From: a virus | Strand: one strand, 5' to 3' | Length of the DNA stretch: 64,000 bases | IMG/VR virus record: IMGVR_UViG_3300049215_000407 | Span: 1 to 64,000 of that record | Shown: positions 47,332-56,536 of the stretch, piece after piece | How the letters are laid out: each line of letters starts with the position of its first letter | How positions within the stretch are numbered: the first letter of the stretch is position 1 | Translations under genes and position numbers: made by a program | Notes under the pieces: generated by a model | What the model was told of the DNA's origin: nothing | What the model saw: only the letters and a program-made list of their open reading frames with translations | Databases searched by the model: none

Positions 47332-50300
47332 ATGCACGAATGGTGGCATGGCACGCCGACAGGTGATCTCGGCCCGAGTACGCCGCATGCGATTCATGTC
47401 GGCACTCTCGCCGCCGCCACACAAGCGCTCAATGCACGCATCGGGATTCCGGTCACCGGCAAATGGGATGGATCGCGGACGTACGGCGAAACAAAGCTCG
47501 CCGGGCAGCGGACACTGCGCGGTCGCGACGAATTTCTTTTGACCGGCCACAACTGTTGCGACGCGCCCGAAGAGGACTACTACCCACGTGAACGCGCGGA
47601 TCGTCCGATCTACGCAGGAAATCAGCACGTACGCGACGAGTTTCGTCCCAACATCTTTCCCGTCCAGATCGTTGGTAGGATGTCGAATACACCGTCCACG
47701 CCGATGAGCGACACGAGAGCCAACGCGACCATGGCCGGTCAACTAAAACGCGGGACAGCAAAGCGTGGGTACTACTACATCAATGAAGGTGAAGATGCTG
47801 GCTCGGTCTCGGCTGTTGTCCCTGGGCTTTCGCATTTGGTCCGAGAGAATCCCGTGAGCTCTGCGGCCGACTACCCCGATTTCGAGGCAGCGCTTCAAGC
47901 TGCGTCGTCGCGGTTCGGTGCTACGCACGTCGTCAGGCAGGGAAACCGGAGCGCGGTCATCTACTCGCCCACCTCGAAAGGGTACGAGAGAAGGAGTCTC
48001 TCGTGTGACCGCGGCTTCTTCCATTGGCCGAAGCAGGCTGATCTCGTCGACGAGGTTCCCGAGAACGCCGAGCGCGTGGTGGACGTGCTCGATCTCGGCT
48101 TCGATCCCGACGCGCCCCCGCGAAGAGAAGCTGCGCCCCAGCGTCGCGCGGCGGAAGAAGCGCGCGGCTCCGATCGCGAACGGTGGGACAAGCTCCAAAG
48201 TGAATTCCGTCGTCTCACCGACGAGATGACCAAGGTCGAGAGCGAAGCACACGTGAAGTGGGGTCCCCACGGACTTCGCTATGCGTCACGCACCCTGCAA
48301 ACGAAGCACGGGAAGCTCGTGGCTTCACGGAACCGCGTCTACGAAAAAATCTTCGCGATGACGCAAAAGCTCTCGCCTCGCGATTGGGGTACGGGAGTGC
48401 CTACGCACTGGATCGCAGGGAAGCTGACTTTCGACGACATGGTTCGTCCCCAGAGCGAGCCGCTCAGCGTGACGCCTCCCCTGGCGTACGGCGCAACGAC
48501 ACCGATGCAAGAAGGAGCACGAGAAATGGGAGCCGTACGTGAAGTGATGGAAGGCCGGGGACGTGAGGGTCGTCGCTACGAATCTGCGCAGTGGCTCGAA
48601 TTCGAGTGCGAGCCCGCGACGCCGACGCCCGAGCTCGAAGATATGGCGCGCGAGTTCAACCACCTCGTGCTCGAATTCTTGGAGAGCTACGCGCGCACCT
48701 GGAGCATCGATACCTCTAGTCTCGATGCGGACTCATTCACGTGGAATGCGTACGCGTCGCTCGTCGGTCACGGCGTGGGTTTGTGGGAAGGCGATGGCGA
48801 CACGGGTCTCCGAGGCGAAGACGAAAAGAAGATCGACAAGGCGTTGCGGACGGGTTGGTACGCACCGGGAAGTGCGCGAGGCAAGCTTCACAATCTCGCG
48901 CATCGGATCAGCGACGAATGCGCGATGCTCCAAGGGCCGGAAGGTCGAGAGGCACGCGAAGAAGCTTCGATCCCGACGAAGGCGCAGCTCAAGATCATCA
49001 ACGCGTTTCGCGATCGCAGGTTGATGGGCAACCCGATGCGCGACTCGATCTCGACGGACGGCGACACGATCTACTCGTACCGCATGCCGATCGCGAGGCG
49101 AACGAGCAACGGTGGAGTCTCGATCGTCGATCCGGCCGGCGCTCCGAGTGCCACGACGCGCAATCACATCTACGGGCTGCAGCGAACGTTCACGCCCGCG
49201 GAGATCGCGGGAACACAGCGAGCGGCCGAGCACGACGATGACAGGGGACCGGAGACGGAGCGTATGCCAGCTCCCGCATCCCCACCAAGGCTCCAGCCGG
49301 GCTACGCGTTCTACACGCCGTCGCGCCGGAAGGGCGACTGGAAGAAAATCCCGAACGACGATTGGGAGCACGTCGTCATCGGCGAAGACGAAATCGAGAA
49401 GTCCAATTTCGTGGGGTATCGCCTCATCGATGGGTCGATGCACGACATCTTCGAGGTCTACTTCTCTGCATACCCGCGCGAGGGTCGCGGCTACTACGCG
49501 CAGCTCCAAACGCACACGCAGGGTCGCGGCTCTGCGCACGAGGGTGCGGTGCTCCTCGATCACATGGCGAACGATTTCTCGTCGCCGAAGGAAGCGATCG
49601 AGCACGCGCAGCGCGCGTGGGGTGCAACGCACGTGGACTTTCACGGCACGCGCATCCATCCCACGGTGTACGGCACCAAAGACGGCGCGCGTTGGAAGAA
49701 GACTTTGTTCAAGCAGAAGGGCAAGCTCCACTGGCCCGACAAATTCTCGAAGGGACCGAAGAGACTCTCGGGCGCGATCGAGCTCACGCCGGTTGCTGCA
49801 CCCACGCACACGCCGCCGATGCGCACGCCGCCAATGTCGCCGTCGATTCCTCCCGACGACTACGAGCGACACCTGCCGAGTTACTCGGACGAAGCCCGGG
49901 AAGGCTCAATCGATCGCCGAGTGCCATCGGCAGACACTCGCTACACATCAAGACAGTCTTCGCAGGATGCGCTTCGCGACGACGTGTCATTCGAGGGGCG
50001 ATGGATCGGCTCCGTGAGAGGACCGTTTCGATCGCGACAGGGAGACTTCTACGAATGGTCGACGTCAGGGCACTCGGGGAGGAATGGGACGCGACGTCAT
50101 GCGTTGAACGCTCTCGTTCACGCTCACAAGATGCGTACGGGTGCTCGTGAAGTTCGCGAAAACCCCGCGACTGATCTCCAAGACGCGATCCCGTGGGTGC
50201 GCGTCACGCGCGATCCCGAGCGGTACAAAGAAGCGCTCGCGCGTGCTCAGAAGATCGGCCCCGTCGACGACGCGCGCAAGGTCTACGAGCTCGTGGGTCC

Positions 50301-50649
50301 CGCGCTCATGAAGGAAGATCAGGAAACCTTCATCGTGGTGCTCATCGACGTCCGCCAGAACTGCAGGGGCGTCGCTGAGATTCACCGCGGCGCAAGGTCC
50401 AGAGTGGCAACGAGCGTTCTCGACGTGATGCGCGTCGTGGTCGCGTCGGGGGCCGAAGGCTTCATCGTGTGCCACAACCACCCGAGCGGAAAGGCGATGC
50501 CCTCGGACGCAGATCGCGATCTTACGAAGGCCATCGAGCGGGCCGCGAAGCCCTTCAAGGGTGAGACGGCGTTTCTCGATCACGTCGTCATCGGCGCGGG
50601 CGAATACTACAGCTTCGCGGACAGCAAGCTCCATAAGGCGAAGAACTGA
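47332..50649 (+). CDS. Polyvalent protein with ADP-ribosyltransferase-like and RadC/JAB parts
   Basis: 1105 residues. N-terminus (HEWWHGTP, then AIHVGTLAAATQAL) is reminiscent of ADP-ribosyltransferase-like domains of phage polyvalent proteins. Two similar repeats (about 175-230 and 720-810) share FGATHV/WGATHV and end in a HWP motif. Coiled coil and Arg/Glu-rich parts lie between. The C-terminus (about 960-1105) is a RadC-type JAB domain with CHNHPSGKAMPSDAD and zinc ligands. Asn-Pro boxes occur at VRENPVSS and VRENPATD. Polyvalent proteins are often packaged and injected; here too that is inferred. It starts from its own leaderless promoter. Confidence 0.7.
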   Translation: MHEWWHGTPTGDLGPSTPHAIHVGTLAAATQALNARIGIPVTGKWDGSRTYGETKLAGQRTLRGRDEFLLTGHNCCDAPEEDYYPRERADRPIYAGNQHVRDEFRPNIFPVQIVGRMSNTPSTPMSDTRANATMAGQLKRGTAKRGYYYINEGEDAGSVSAVVPGLSHLVRENPVSSAADYPDFEAALQAASSRFGATHVVRQGNRSAVIYSPTSKGYERRSLSCDRGFFHWPKQADLVDEVPENAERVVDVLDLGFDPDAPPRREAAPQRRAAEEARGSDRERWDKLQSEFRRLTDEMTKVESEAHVKWGPHGLRYASRTLQTKHGKLVASRNRVYEKIFAMTQKLSPRDWGTGVPTHWIAGKLTFDDMVRPQSEPLSVTPPLAYGATTPMQEGAREMGAVREVMEGRGREGRRYESAQWLEFECEPATPTPELEDMAREFNHLVLEFLESYARTWSIDTSSLDADSFTWNAYASLVGHGVGLWEGDGDTGLRGEDEKKIDKALRTGWYAPGSARGKLHNLAHRISDECAMLQGPEGREAREEASIPTKAQLKIINAFRDRRLMGNPMRDSISTDGDTIYSYRMPIARRTSNGGVSIVDPAGAPSATTRNHIYGLQRTFTPAEIAGTQRAAEHDDDRGPETERMPAPASPPRLQPGYAFYTPSRRKGDWKKIPNDDWEHVVIGEDEIEKSNFVGYRLIDGSMHDIFEVYFSAYPREGRGYYAQLQTHTQGRGSAHEGAVLLDHMANDFSSPKEAIEHAQRAWGATHVDFHGTRIHPTVYGTKDGARWKKTLFKQKGKLHWPDKFSKGPKRLSGAIELTPVAAPTHTPPMRTPPMSPSIPPDDYERHLPSYSDEAREGSIDRRVPSADTRYTSRQSSQDALRDDVSFEGRWIGSVRGPFRSRQGDFYEWSTSGHSGRNGTRRHALNALVHAHKMRTGAREVRENPATDLQDAIPWVRVTRDPERYKEALARAQKIGPVDDARKVYELVGPALMKEDQETFIVVLIDVRQNCRGVAEIHRGARSRVATSVLDVMRVVVASGAEGFIVCHNHPSGKAMPSDADRDLTKAIERAAKPFKGETAFLDHVVIGAGEYYSFADSKLHKAKN

Positions 50650-50666
50650 CGTTGACCTAAACGCTC

Positions 50667-50689
50667 CGCTTGAGTAGCTTACTCAAGCG
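50667..50689. repeat. 23-bp inverted repeat of the ACTCAAGCG motif
   Basis: CGCTTGAGTA and TACTCAAGCG flank GCT; perfect 10-bp arms. It lies 21 bases before the ATG at 50710, so it could act as operator. Confidence 0.75.
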
Positions 50690-50709
50690 CAACAAGAACG
50701 GAGCGAACC

Positions 50710-51234
50710 ATGGCGAACGAAAACGTTGGCATCGAAGTGCTGGAAAAAGACATCCTCGAACGCGCGGGGATCGAACAGCGAGATGATCTTCCGATCACGA
50801 TCGACTGCACGTGGGGTACAAATCCAGACGGCAGTCCGCGAGTGTTCACGACCGGCGAGCCTCATCCGCTTCTTCCCGGACACCTCGTCTTCGCGATTTT
50901 CCAGAATCCTTCGGAGATCAAGGTCTACTCCCTCGCTCCGCAGACGAACGGATCGCAATCGCCTCCCAAAAGTCCCGCGGAAGCCAAGGCGCGAGCTCTC
51001 GAAGAGATGCGATCGAATCCGACGCGGACGACGCTCGTGAAAACGTCGCGCTGTTCAGTGACGGAGATCATGATCCTCGACGTCTTCGTGGCATCGATCG
51101 TCCAGGATTTGATCATGCTGGAGATCGAGACGTACGGCGAAACGCCGCCCGAAGAGCCGGGAAAAGACGCGCCGAAAGAACCCAGCCCCACGGGAACAAA
51201 GCCGCAACTGGTCCCTTCACCAGCGGGGTCGTGA
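50710..51234 (+). CDS. Hypothetical structural-region protein
   Basis: 174 residues; GGAGCG site. Beta-rich first half (PITIDCTWGTNPDG, HLVFAIFQN), a helix with MRSNPTRTTLVKTSRCSVTEIM (Asn-Pro again), and a Pro/Glu tail. No family recognised. Confidence 0.5.
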   Translation: MANENVGIEVLEKDILERAGIEQRDDLPITIDCTWGTNPDGSPRVFTTGEPHPLLPGHLVFAIFQNPSEIKVYSLAPQTNGSQSPPKSPAEAKARALEEMRSNPTRTTLVKTSRCSVTEIMILDVFVASIVQDLIMLEIETYGETPPEEPGKDAPKEPSPTGTKPQLVPSPAGS

Positions 51235-51240
51235 TAGACT
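51235..51240 (+). promoter_or_regulatory. Putative -10 box of a leaderless promoter
   Basis: TAGACT, seven bases before ATG 51248, partly overlapping the previous stop. Confidence 0.5.
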
Positions 51241-51247
51241 TCGGACC

Positions 51248-52321
51248 ATGAATTTCGTTGACATCGCGAACGAGAGCGTGGCGGTTGGAATCGATCCCGC
51301 GACGCTCTCGGCTGCCATGAAAGCTGTTCCGGTTCCTCTCGACATTGCTGATCTCGGCCTTCGAGTGACGGCCGACAACAACGCGATCGTCGTCAACAAC
51401 GTGACGCGCACCGTGCAGCTCGGGTTCAGTCCTTCGATCCCCGCGGCGATCGCGGCAAACCTTCGTAACGCGGATGGAGGATTCGAGCTCATCACGCTCG
51501 GCGCGCGTGGCCTCGATTGGATTCGTCCTCCCATCGTGACGGCACTTCCGGGCTCGACTGCACTCGCGCCTCTTCGCACGGCGCAATTCCAAGCGTTTCT
51601 TCGCGTACACCAGATCGATGTGCCGGTGGGCGGTGGCGGCGTCGGCTACAGCGCGACGCCGAGAGTGCGTCTCATCGGTGGGCTGCCTCCCGCGGGTCGA
51701 GTGATCACGTCGGCATGCGTGCGTCGCATTGCGATTACGGATCCGGGTCTCGGCTACGTGCCGGGAACGGTCGCTGTGATCGAGGGCGGCGGAAACGGAG
51801 GTGCGTCGCCGCTCACGCAAGCGAAAGCGACAATCACGCAAGATGCGTTCGGCCGCATCACCAGCATCACCCTCACGGACATGGGTGCGGGCTACATCCA
51901 AGAACCGGTCGTGAACTTCGTTCCTCCGGGCGGCATTGGACCGAACCGACGCGCGAAGGCGAGCGTCGCGCTTGCCGAAGGCACGCCGGCAACAGCGCAT
52001 GCGACGGTGGCTCTTGGTATCGTCACCGGGATCGTGCTCGACACCACGGGAAGCGGCTACGTCGGAGTTCCGGATGTTGTCATCATCGATCCGACCGGAA
52101 CGGGCGCGCGCGCGATTGCACGCATGGAGCTCGAACGTATTGATGTCCGGAGCCCTGGTTTGGGCTACACCGCTGCGTCGTCGATCGTCCTCACGCCTTT
52201 TTTCAAAGCTGCGTTCCCCGACGCGAGCGATCAGTCGCGGCCCTTCTTCGGGTTCATGAACGGGCTCTTGCGAGACCGTGTGATCACGCCGATTCTCACG
52301 CACACACCCGTTCTGAGCTAA
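51248..52321 (+). CDS. Virion-like protein with GxGY repeat domain
   Basis: 357 residues. N-terminal 120 residues are mixed; then four or five repeats of a motif with GxGY, P and Gly/Ala-rich strands (PGLGYVPGTVAVIEGGG, MGAGYIQEPVVNFVPPGG, GSGYVGVPDVVIIDPTG, PGLGYTAASSIVL), seen widely in phage fibre and baseplate proteins. Probably a surface or spike component. Ends with a helix. Confidence 0.6.
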   Translation: MNFVDIANESVAVGIDPATLSAAMKAVPVPLDIADLGLRVTADNNAIVVNNVTRTVQLGFSPSIPAAIAANLRNADGGFELITLGARGLDWIRPPIVTALPGSTALAPLRTAQFQAFLRVHQIDVPVGGGGVGYSATPRVRLIGGLPPAGRVITSACVRRIAITDPGLGYVPGTVAVIEGGGNGGASPLTQAKATITQDAFGRITSITLTDMGAGYIQEPVVNFVPPGGIGPNRRAKASVALAEGTPATAHATVALGIVTGIVLDTTGSGYVGVPDVVIIDPTGTGARAIARMELERIDVRSPGLGYTAASSIVLTPFFKAAFPDASDQSRPFFGFMNGLLRDRVITPILTHTPVLS

Positions 52322-52340
52322 CCAGAGGGCTGAGGGAACG

Positions 52341-53909
52341 ATGGAAAAATTCGAGAGGCTCGATCCCGGCGACGAAGAGCGCGACGAGGACGAGGAAGAA
52401 GAAGAGGAAGAGGAAGAAGACGGCGATCCACGCGACGCTCGTTCGCAGGGCGTTGGTGCGATTCCCGCGGTCTCGGCTCCCGCCGTCGTCCAAGCGACCG
52501 CGAGTCGCAAGAAGGGAACGGGCAGCTCACACCGAGGCCAAGAGATCAGGAAGCGCGGGCGCGTTCCAAACAACGCGACGACGCCCACGCAGGCCGATCT
52601 TTTGTGGCTCGACGTCTTGCAGCGCAAAGAGATCGTCTCGAACGGGATCGAGGCCGAGCATTTTTCGATCAAGGTCTACAGACTCGACGGCTCGCAAGCG
52701 ATCTATCTTACAGCGATCGACGGCATGCGCTGCGCGGGAGATGGACGAGACGGAAGCGCGGGCGACGCGCTCTTGCGCATTCTGACCGACGAAATTCACT
52801 GGCACTCGTCGAAGGGGCTCGCCGCGACGTACCAGCTCGAATTTTCGTTCAAGCGCGGCGGCACGATCTACGACAAAGGGAAGATCCGGCTCCCGAGCAC
52901 GCAAGAGATCGGGCAAATGCGAGCGGCAGAAATGGGTCTTGGAAAGCCGCCGAATCAGTACCCGCAGCAACAGGGCTATCCGCAGCAACCTCCTCCATAC
53001 GGGCCGCAGGGCTACGCGCCCCAAGGGTTTGGTGCGCCGCCGCCGCAGTACGGACCGGGCATGGGCAACGGCTATCCGCCGCCGTACGGCTATCCGCCCT
53101 ACGGATATCCGCCGCCGCCGCATCCGGGTTACCCCGGTTTAGGCGCTCCTCCCGCGCCGAGTACGGGAGATGAAGTCACCGATCTCAAAGAGCAAGTGCG
53201 CTCGCTGAGCGAAATGGTGCGCGACATGTGGCGCTTCGGCCCTGGAGGAATGCCTCAAGGAATGGGTGGATTTCCACCGGGATACGGACAGCCGCCGCCG
53301 CCGCAAGGACTTCCGATGAGCGCGCTCAGTGAGATGCAGCGGCACCTCGCGGGTTTCGGTCTCACGATCGCTCCAGCGCATCAACCGGGAACGGCGATGG
53401 TTCCCGCGGCATCAGGATTTCAAACGGGCCTCGGTCAGCTCAAAGAGCTCGCCGTGGGCGTCTCCGCACTCAAGGAAGTTGCCGACGCGCTCAACGGCGT
53501 CTTCAACATGAACGCGCAGCAAGTCGTCGAAGAACCGAAGCCCGAGCCGGACTTCGAGATGGTCGAAGTCCCCGGATCGAAGTGGCCGAACGGCGAGCCC
53601 ATTCGCTATGCGCGCGACGACAAGGGCATCAACTGGTTCGGGACTGCGATGGGCAACGGCTACGCGATGGACAGGTTCGGGACCACGATGGCTGGTCTCG
53701 GAAGGCGCATCGTCTCGCAGATCAACAAAGAGCAAGGTGTCGGCGCGCTCGCGGATGAAGAGGAAGAGGAAGAGGAAGAGGAAGAGCAGCCGCAACAACA
53801 GCAACAGCCACAACAATCTGTTGTGACTCCTCCCCCTCAGAATCCGCCGCCGCCACGCATGAATGGCGCGCAAAATTACCCGCCTAGGGACGACGGCTTT
53901 TCGCTGTAA
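52341..53909 (+). CDS. Low-complexity scaffold-like protein
   Basis: 522 residues. Poly-Glu/Asp N-terminus (about 9-30), a folded central part (about 85-195, LLWLDVLQRKEIV to FKRGGTIYDKGKIRLP), then a Pro/Gln/Gly/Tyr-rich stretch (about 195-275) of repeated YPPP/YGPQ-like units, a helical part and again a long Glu run plus Gln repeats. Oppositely ordered acidic and Pro/Gln segments are typical of assembly scaffolds or condensate-forming proteins. Function unknown. Confidence 0.5.
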   Translation: MEKFERLDPGDEERDEDEEEEEEEEEDGDPRDARSQGVGAIPAVSAPAVVQATASRKKGTGSSHRGQEIRKRGRVPNNATTPTQADLLWLDVLQRKEIVSNGIEAEHFSIKVYRLDGSQAIYLTAIDGMRCAGDGRDGSAGDALLRILTDEIHWHSSKGLAATYQLEFSFKRGGTIYDKGKIRLPSTQEIGQMRAAEMGLGKPPNQYPQQQGYPQQPPPYGPQGYAPQGFGAPPPQYGPGMGNGYPPPYGYPPYGYPPPPHPGYPGLGAPPAPSTGDEVTDLKEQVRSLSEMVRDMWRFGPGGMPQGMGGFPPGYGQPPPPQGLPMSALSEMQRHLAGFGLTIAPAHQPGTAMVPAASGFQTGLGQLKELAVGVSALKEVADALNGVFNMNAQQVVEEPKPEPDFEMVEVPGSKWPNGEPIRYARDDKGINWFGTAMGNGYAMDRFGTTMAGLGRRIVSQINKEQGVGALADEEEEEEEEEEQPQQQQQPQQSVVTPPPQNPPPPRMNGAQNYPPRDDGFSL

Positions 53910-53945
53910 CTTGAACGTCGACTTTTCCCCAGGGCAGAGCGCGTG

Positions 53946-53951
53946 TAGGCT
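53946..53951 (+). promoter_or_regulatory. Putative -10 box of a leaderless promoter
   Basis: TAGGCT, six bases before ATG 53958. Confidence 0.45.
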
Positions 53952-53957
53952 AAGCGC

Positions 53958-54293
53958 ATGGCCAAGCGTCGGCGCGAAAATCCGATCAAGACGCGCGACA
54001 AGATCCTCATCGGTGGAGGCGCTGCAGTGCTTCTCGGTTTCGGTATTTTCTTGCTCACGCGCTCGAAGGCTGACACGGGAACCGGATCGACGGCAAACAA
54101 AGGTGGGGGCACGCAAAACGGTGGAGGCGGCGGTGGCGGCAGTGGGGGCGGGACCAACGGTGGAGGCGGCGGCGGCACCAACGGCGGTGGTGGTGGCGGC
54201 ACCGTGTCGACGGTGAAAGATTCGATGGCCTACGCTCCGCCGCAGCAAATCAACAAGCCTCCCGCACACCTAAAGGGCGGCATCAAGGCGTGA
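53958..54293 (+). CDS. Anchored Asn-Pro-box protein (family member 1)
   Basis: 111 residues. RRRENPIKTRDK, then the anchor ILIGGGAAVLLGFGIFLL, then Gly/Asn repeats and a short end (AYAPPQQINKPP). The N-terminal 30 residues are nearly identical in plan to those of the gene at 55787. A single-pass membrane protein with a floppy arm, likely part of the virion membrane. Confidence 0.6.
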   Translation: MAKRRRENPIKTRDKILIGGGAAVLLGFGIFLLTRSKADTGTGSTANKGGGTQNGGGGGGGSGGGTNGGGGGGTNGGGGGGTVSTVKDSMAYAPPQQINKPPAHLKGGIKA

Positions 54294-54294
54294 C

Positions 54295-55761
54295 ATGCGT
54301 CTTCCGCACCTCTCGAAGACGCAGAAGAAGGTCGCCATCGGCGGTGGTGCGGCTGTCGGGGTTCTCGCGCTGACGTGGCTTGCGCTTCGCGGATCGAAGT
54401 CGAGCGCATCGGACACACCGAATACCGGAAGCGTCACGCTCACTGCGACGAAGACGATGGCGGTGCGTGCGTCGCCACCTCCGGCTGATCCCACCGATCG
54501 CATTGTGAAAAGGAACACGCGCGTGCTCGCGTGGCCGTCGAGCTCGAACAAGAACGGGATGGCGTACATCAAGTTCACGGACGGTGCGCACGTTCGCGGC
54601 GGGTGGGTGAGCGACAACGCCGTCTTGCGTGACTCCGAGCAGACGCCTTGGAGTATGCCCGCGCCCATACAAAAGGGATTCTCCGGAGTCGGCGCGCTTC
54701 AAGTGCAGGTCCCCTCGACGCAGCAGCAAGAAGTCAACGCGCAGGGATCGTCGGTGAACGCCACCGTCATCAGTGATTCGTTGATGTTTGTGCATCCCGA
54801 GGACAAGGCGAAGCTCGAAACGCTGCAGAAGGAATACTTCGCGCTCATCGGTCTCATGGGATCAGGAAAAGGTCTCGTCATCCCCAACGAAGACACGTTC
54901 CGAAAGGTCTACACGCACGGTACTGGGCGAGTGCTCGGATTGATTCCGGGCATCTTCTTCAAGGACGGAAAATTTACGAAGGACAACCTCACGAATCACT
55001 CGTGGTGTCAGACGTGGGCGGCGCAAGTTGTGGGCTTCGGAAGCGATTACCTTTGGCCGTTCTACAACCAGAGCGTCTACCGCTACGGGCCGAACGTGAC
55101 GCCCGACCCGAATCTCGATCGCTACCCGAACAGTCCGATCGATCCGGTCAAAGACAATGCCGCGTACGAGGCAGCTCTCAGCGCGGCGGTCGAAGCCGAC
55201 ATCCAAGCCGCTCTGCAACGTTCGAGCTTCGGAATCATTCTCGACCAGATCGAGCAAATCATGGGGACCCCGGCATTCGGGATCATCTTCGGCAAGGATG
55301 CTCCGCGTGATGTCTTCATTCTCGAAGTGGCTCCCGACGTCCTCGATGGGCTCGCTCGTTTTGGTCACGACTTCGCGAGCGACAACGACACGACCAAAAA
55401 CCTCGACAGCAAGAGCAAGCAAGCGATCCTCGACACCGTGAACGGGAACATCAACGGAAAGCAGATCTCCGGCAACCAGCTCAAGTCGATTCAAGCATCG
55501 GTTGGCACGTACATGGTCGGCGGCGTGATCGACATGTTCGAGTCGCACAACACGGACAAGGACAAAGGCGTCGTGAACCCATGCATCCGGGAGCTCGATG
55601 CGGGGCTTGTGATCAGCATGCTCATTGCGGTGGTGAGCGCGTTCTTGGCGGTCGTTTCTCTTGGCAGCGCAGGGCTTTTGGGTCCTGTATTTCAAGCTGT
55701 CTATTGGTCTCTCTATACAGCGCCGAGCGCGATCAAGGGTCTGGCCGATTTGTCGAAGTGA
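54295..55761 (+). CDS. Anchored virion-like protein (family member 2)
   Basis: 488 residues, one base after the previous stop. Anchor with the same KT..K..IGGGAAV plan (SKTQKKVAIGGGAAVGVLAL) but no Asn-Pro box. Then an SH3-like segment (RIVKRNTRVLAWP, VRGGWVSDNAVL), a helical body with DNDTTKNL and a final hydrophobic region (LDAGLVISMLIAVVSAFLAVV and another). Probably spans or bridges the membrane; function unknown. Confidence 0.55.
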   Translation: MRLPHLSKTQKKVAIGGGAAVGVLALTWLALRGSKSSASDTPNTGSVTLTATKTMAVRASPPPADPTDRIVKRNTRVLAWPSSSNKNGMAYIKFTDGAHVRGGWVSDNAVLRDSEQTPWSMPAPIQKGFSGVGALQVQVPSTQQQEVNAQGSSVNATVISDSLMFVHPEDKAKLETLQKEYFALIGLMGSGKGLVIPNEDTFRKVYTHGTGRVLGLIPGIFFKDGKFTKDNLTNHSWCQTWAAQVVGFGSDYLWPFYNQSVYRYGPNVTPDPNLDRYPNSPIDPVKDNAAYEAALSAAVEADIQAALQRSSFGIILDQIEQIMGTPAFGIIFGKDAPRDVFILEVAPDVLDGLARFGHDFASDNDTTKNLDSKSKQAILDTVNGNINGKQISGNQLKSIQASVGTYMVGGVIDMFESHNTDKDKGVVNPCIRELDAGLVISMLIAVVSAFLAVVSLGSAGLLGPVFQAVYWSLYTAPSAIKGLADLSK

Positions 55762-55773
55762 CCGAGCTCGGCG

Positions 55774-55779
55774 TATGCT
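55774..55779 (+). promoter_or_regulatory. Putative -10 box of a leaderless promoter
   Basis: TATGCT, seven bases before ATG 55787; TTGTCG lies 18 bases upstream and could be a -35. Confidence 0.5.
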
Positions 55780-55786
55780 GAGCCGC

Positions 55787-56302
55787 ATGGCACGACGGCG
55801 CGAGAATCCGCTCAAGACGCGAGACAAGGTTCTCATCGGCGGTGGCGCTGCGGTCGCTCTGATCGGGATCACGTGGGCCTTGACGCGATCGTCGAAGAGC
55901 TCGACGTCGGGCGGTGGCGGTGGCGGTGGCGGTGATGGGCAACAGCAAGGCCCCCCTCCTCCGAATCAGCCGCCGCCGAAACAAGGCAGTCCTCCCGCTC
56001 CGCCAGGCAACGGTTTCAACGGATCGAACCCGGCGAACTTCTTCGGGAGCGTGGGCGACTACGCGAACCAGCTCGCGAAGCTCGGGTACAACTACCAACA
56101 GATTTACAACTACCTCGACTACTTCGGCGGCGTGAAGATGCTCAAGAACTTCGGCATCGATCTGCCGACGATCCAACAGATCTTCAGCGGCATCGATCTG
56201 AAGTCGCTCCAAGGTGCTCTTCAGGGCATCGACTGGGGTTCACTCGCGGGCGCTCTCAAGGGGATCGATCTCAGCGCGTTCCAAAATATCCGGATCGGGT
56301 GA
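55787..56302 (+). CDS. Anchored Asn-Pro-box protein (family member 3)
   Basis: 171 residues. RRRENPLKTRDK and the anchor VLIGGGAAVALIGITWAL match family member 1; then Gly/Pro-rich linker and a helical domain with repeated IDLKSLQGALQGIDWGSLAGALKGIDLSAF units. The helical repeat suggests a lipid-binding or oligomer-forming piece. Virion membrane protein by inference. Confidence 0.6.
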   Translation: MARRRENPLKTRDKVLIGGGAAVALIGITWALTRSSKSSTSGGGGGGGGDGQQQGPPPPNQPPPKQGSPPAPPGNGFNGSNPANFFGSVGDYANQLAKLGYNYQQIYNYLDYFGGVKMLKNFGIDLPTIQQIFSGIDLKSLQGALQGIDWGSLAGALKGIDLSAFQNIRIG

Positions 56303-56305
56303 CGC

Positions 56306-56536
56306 ATGGTTCGTCATCGTCCAAGGCGGTATCGCTCGAACCCGACCGCGCGTGAGATCGGTGCGCTCATCATAACGACCGCGATCACGGCGGGCGTGGC
56401 GACCATCATCACGTGGTGGGTGACGAAAGAGCTCGAATCGAAAAAGCAGACGCAGCAACAGCAACCGCCGCAACTTCCTCCGGCTCCAGCTCCGAACTAC
56501 GGCGGCAACAATCCGGGAGAAGGGTACTGGGCCTGA
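56306..56536 (+). CDS. Small anchored Asn-Pro-box protein
   Basis: 76 residues, three bases after the previous stop. RYRSNPTAREIG, then a transmembrane segment (LIITTAITAGVATIITWWV) and a Gln/Pro-rich tail. Same plan as the neighbours; overlaps the next start. Confidence 0.55.
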   Translation: MVRHRPRRYRSNPTAREIGALIITTAITAGVATIITWWVTKELESKKQTQQQQPPQLPPAPAPNYGGNNPGEGYWA

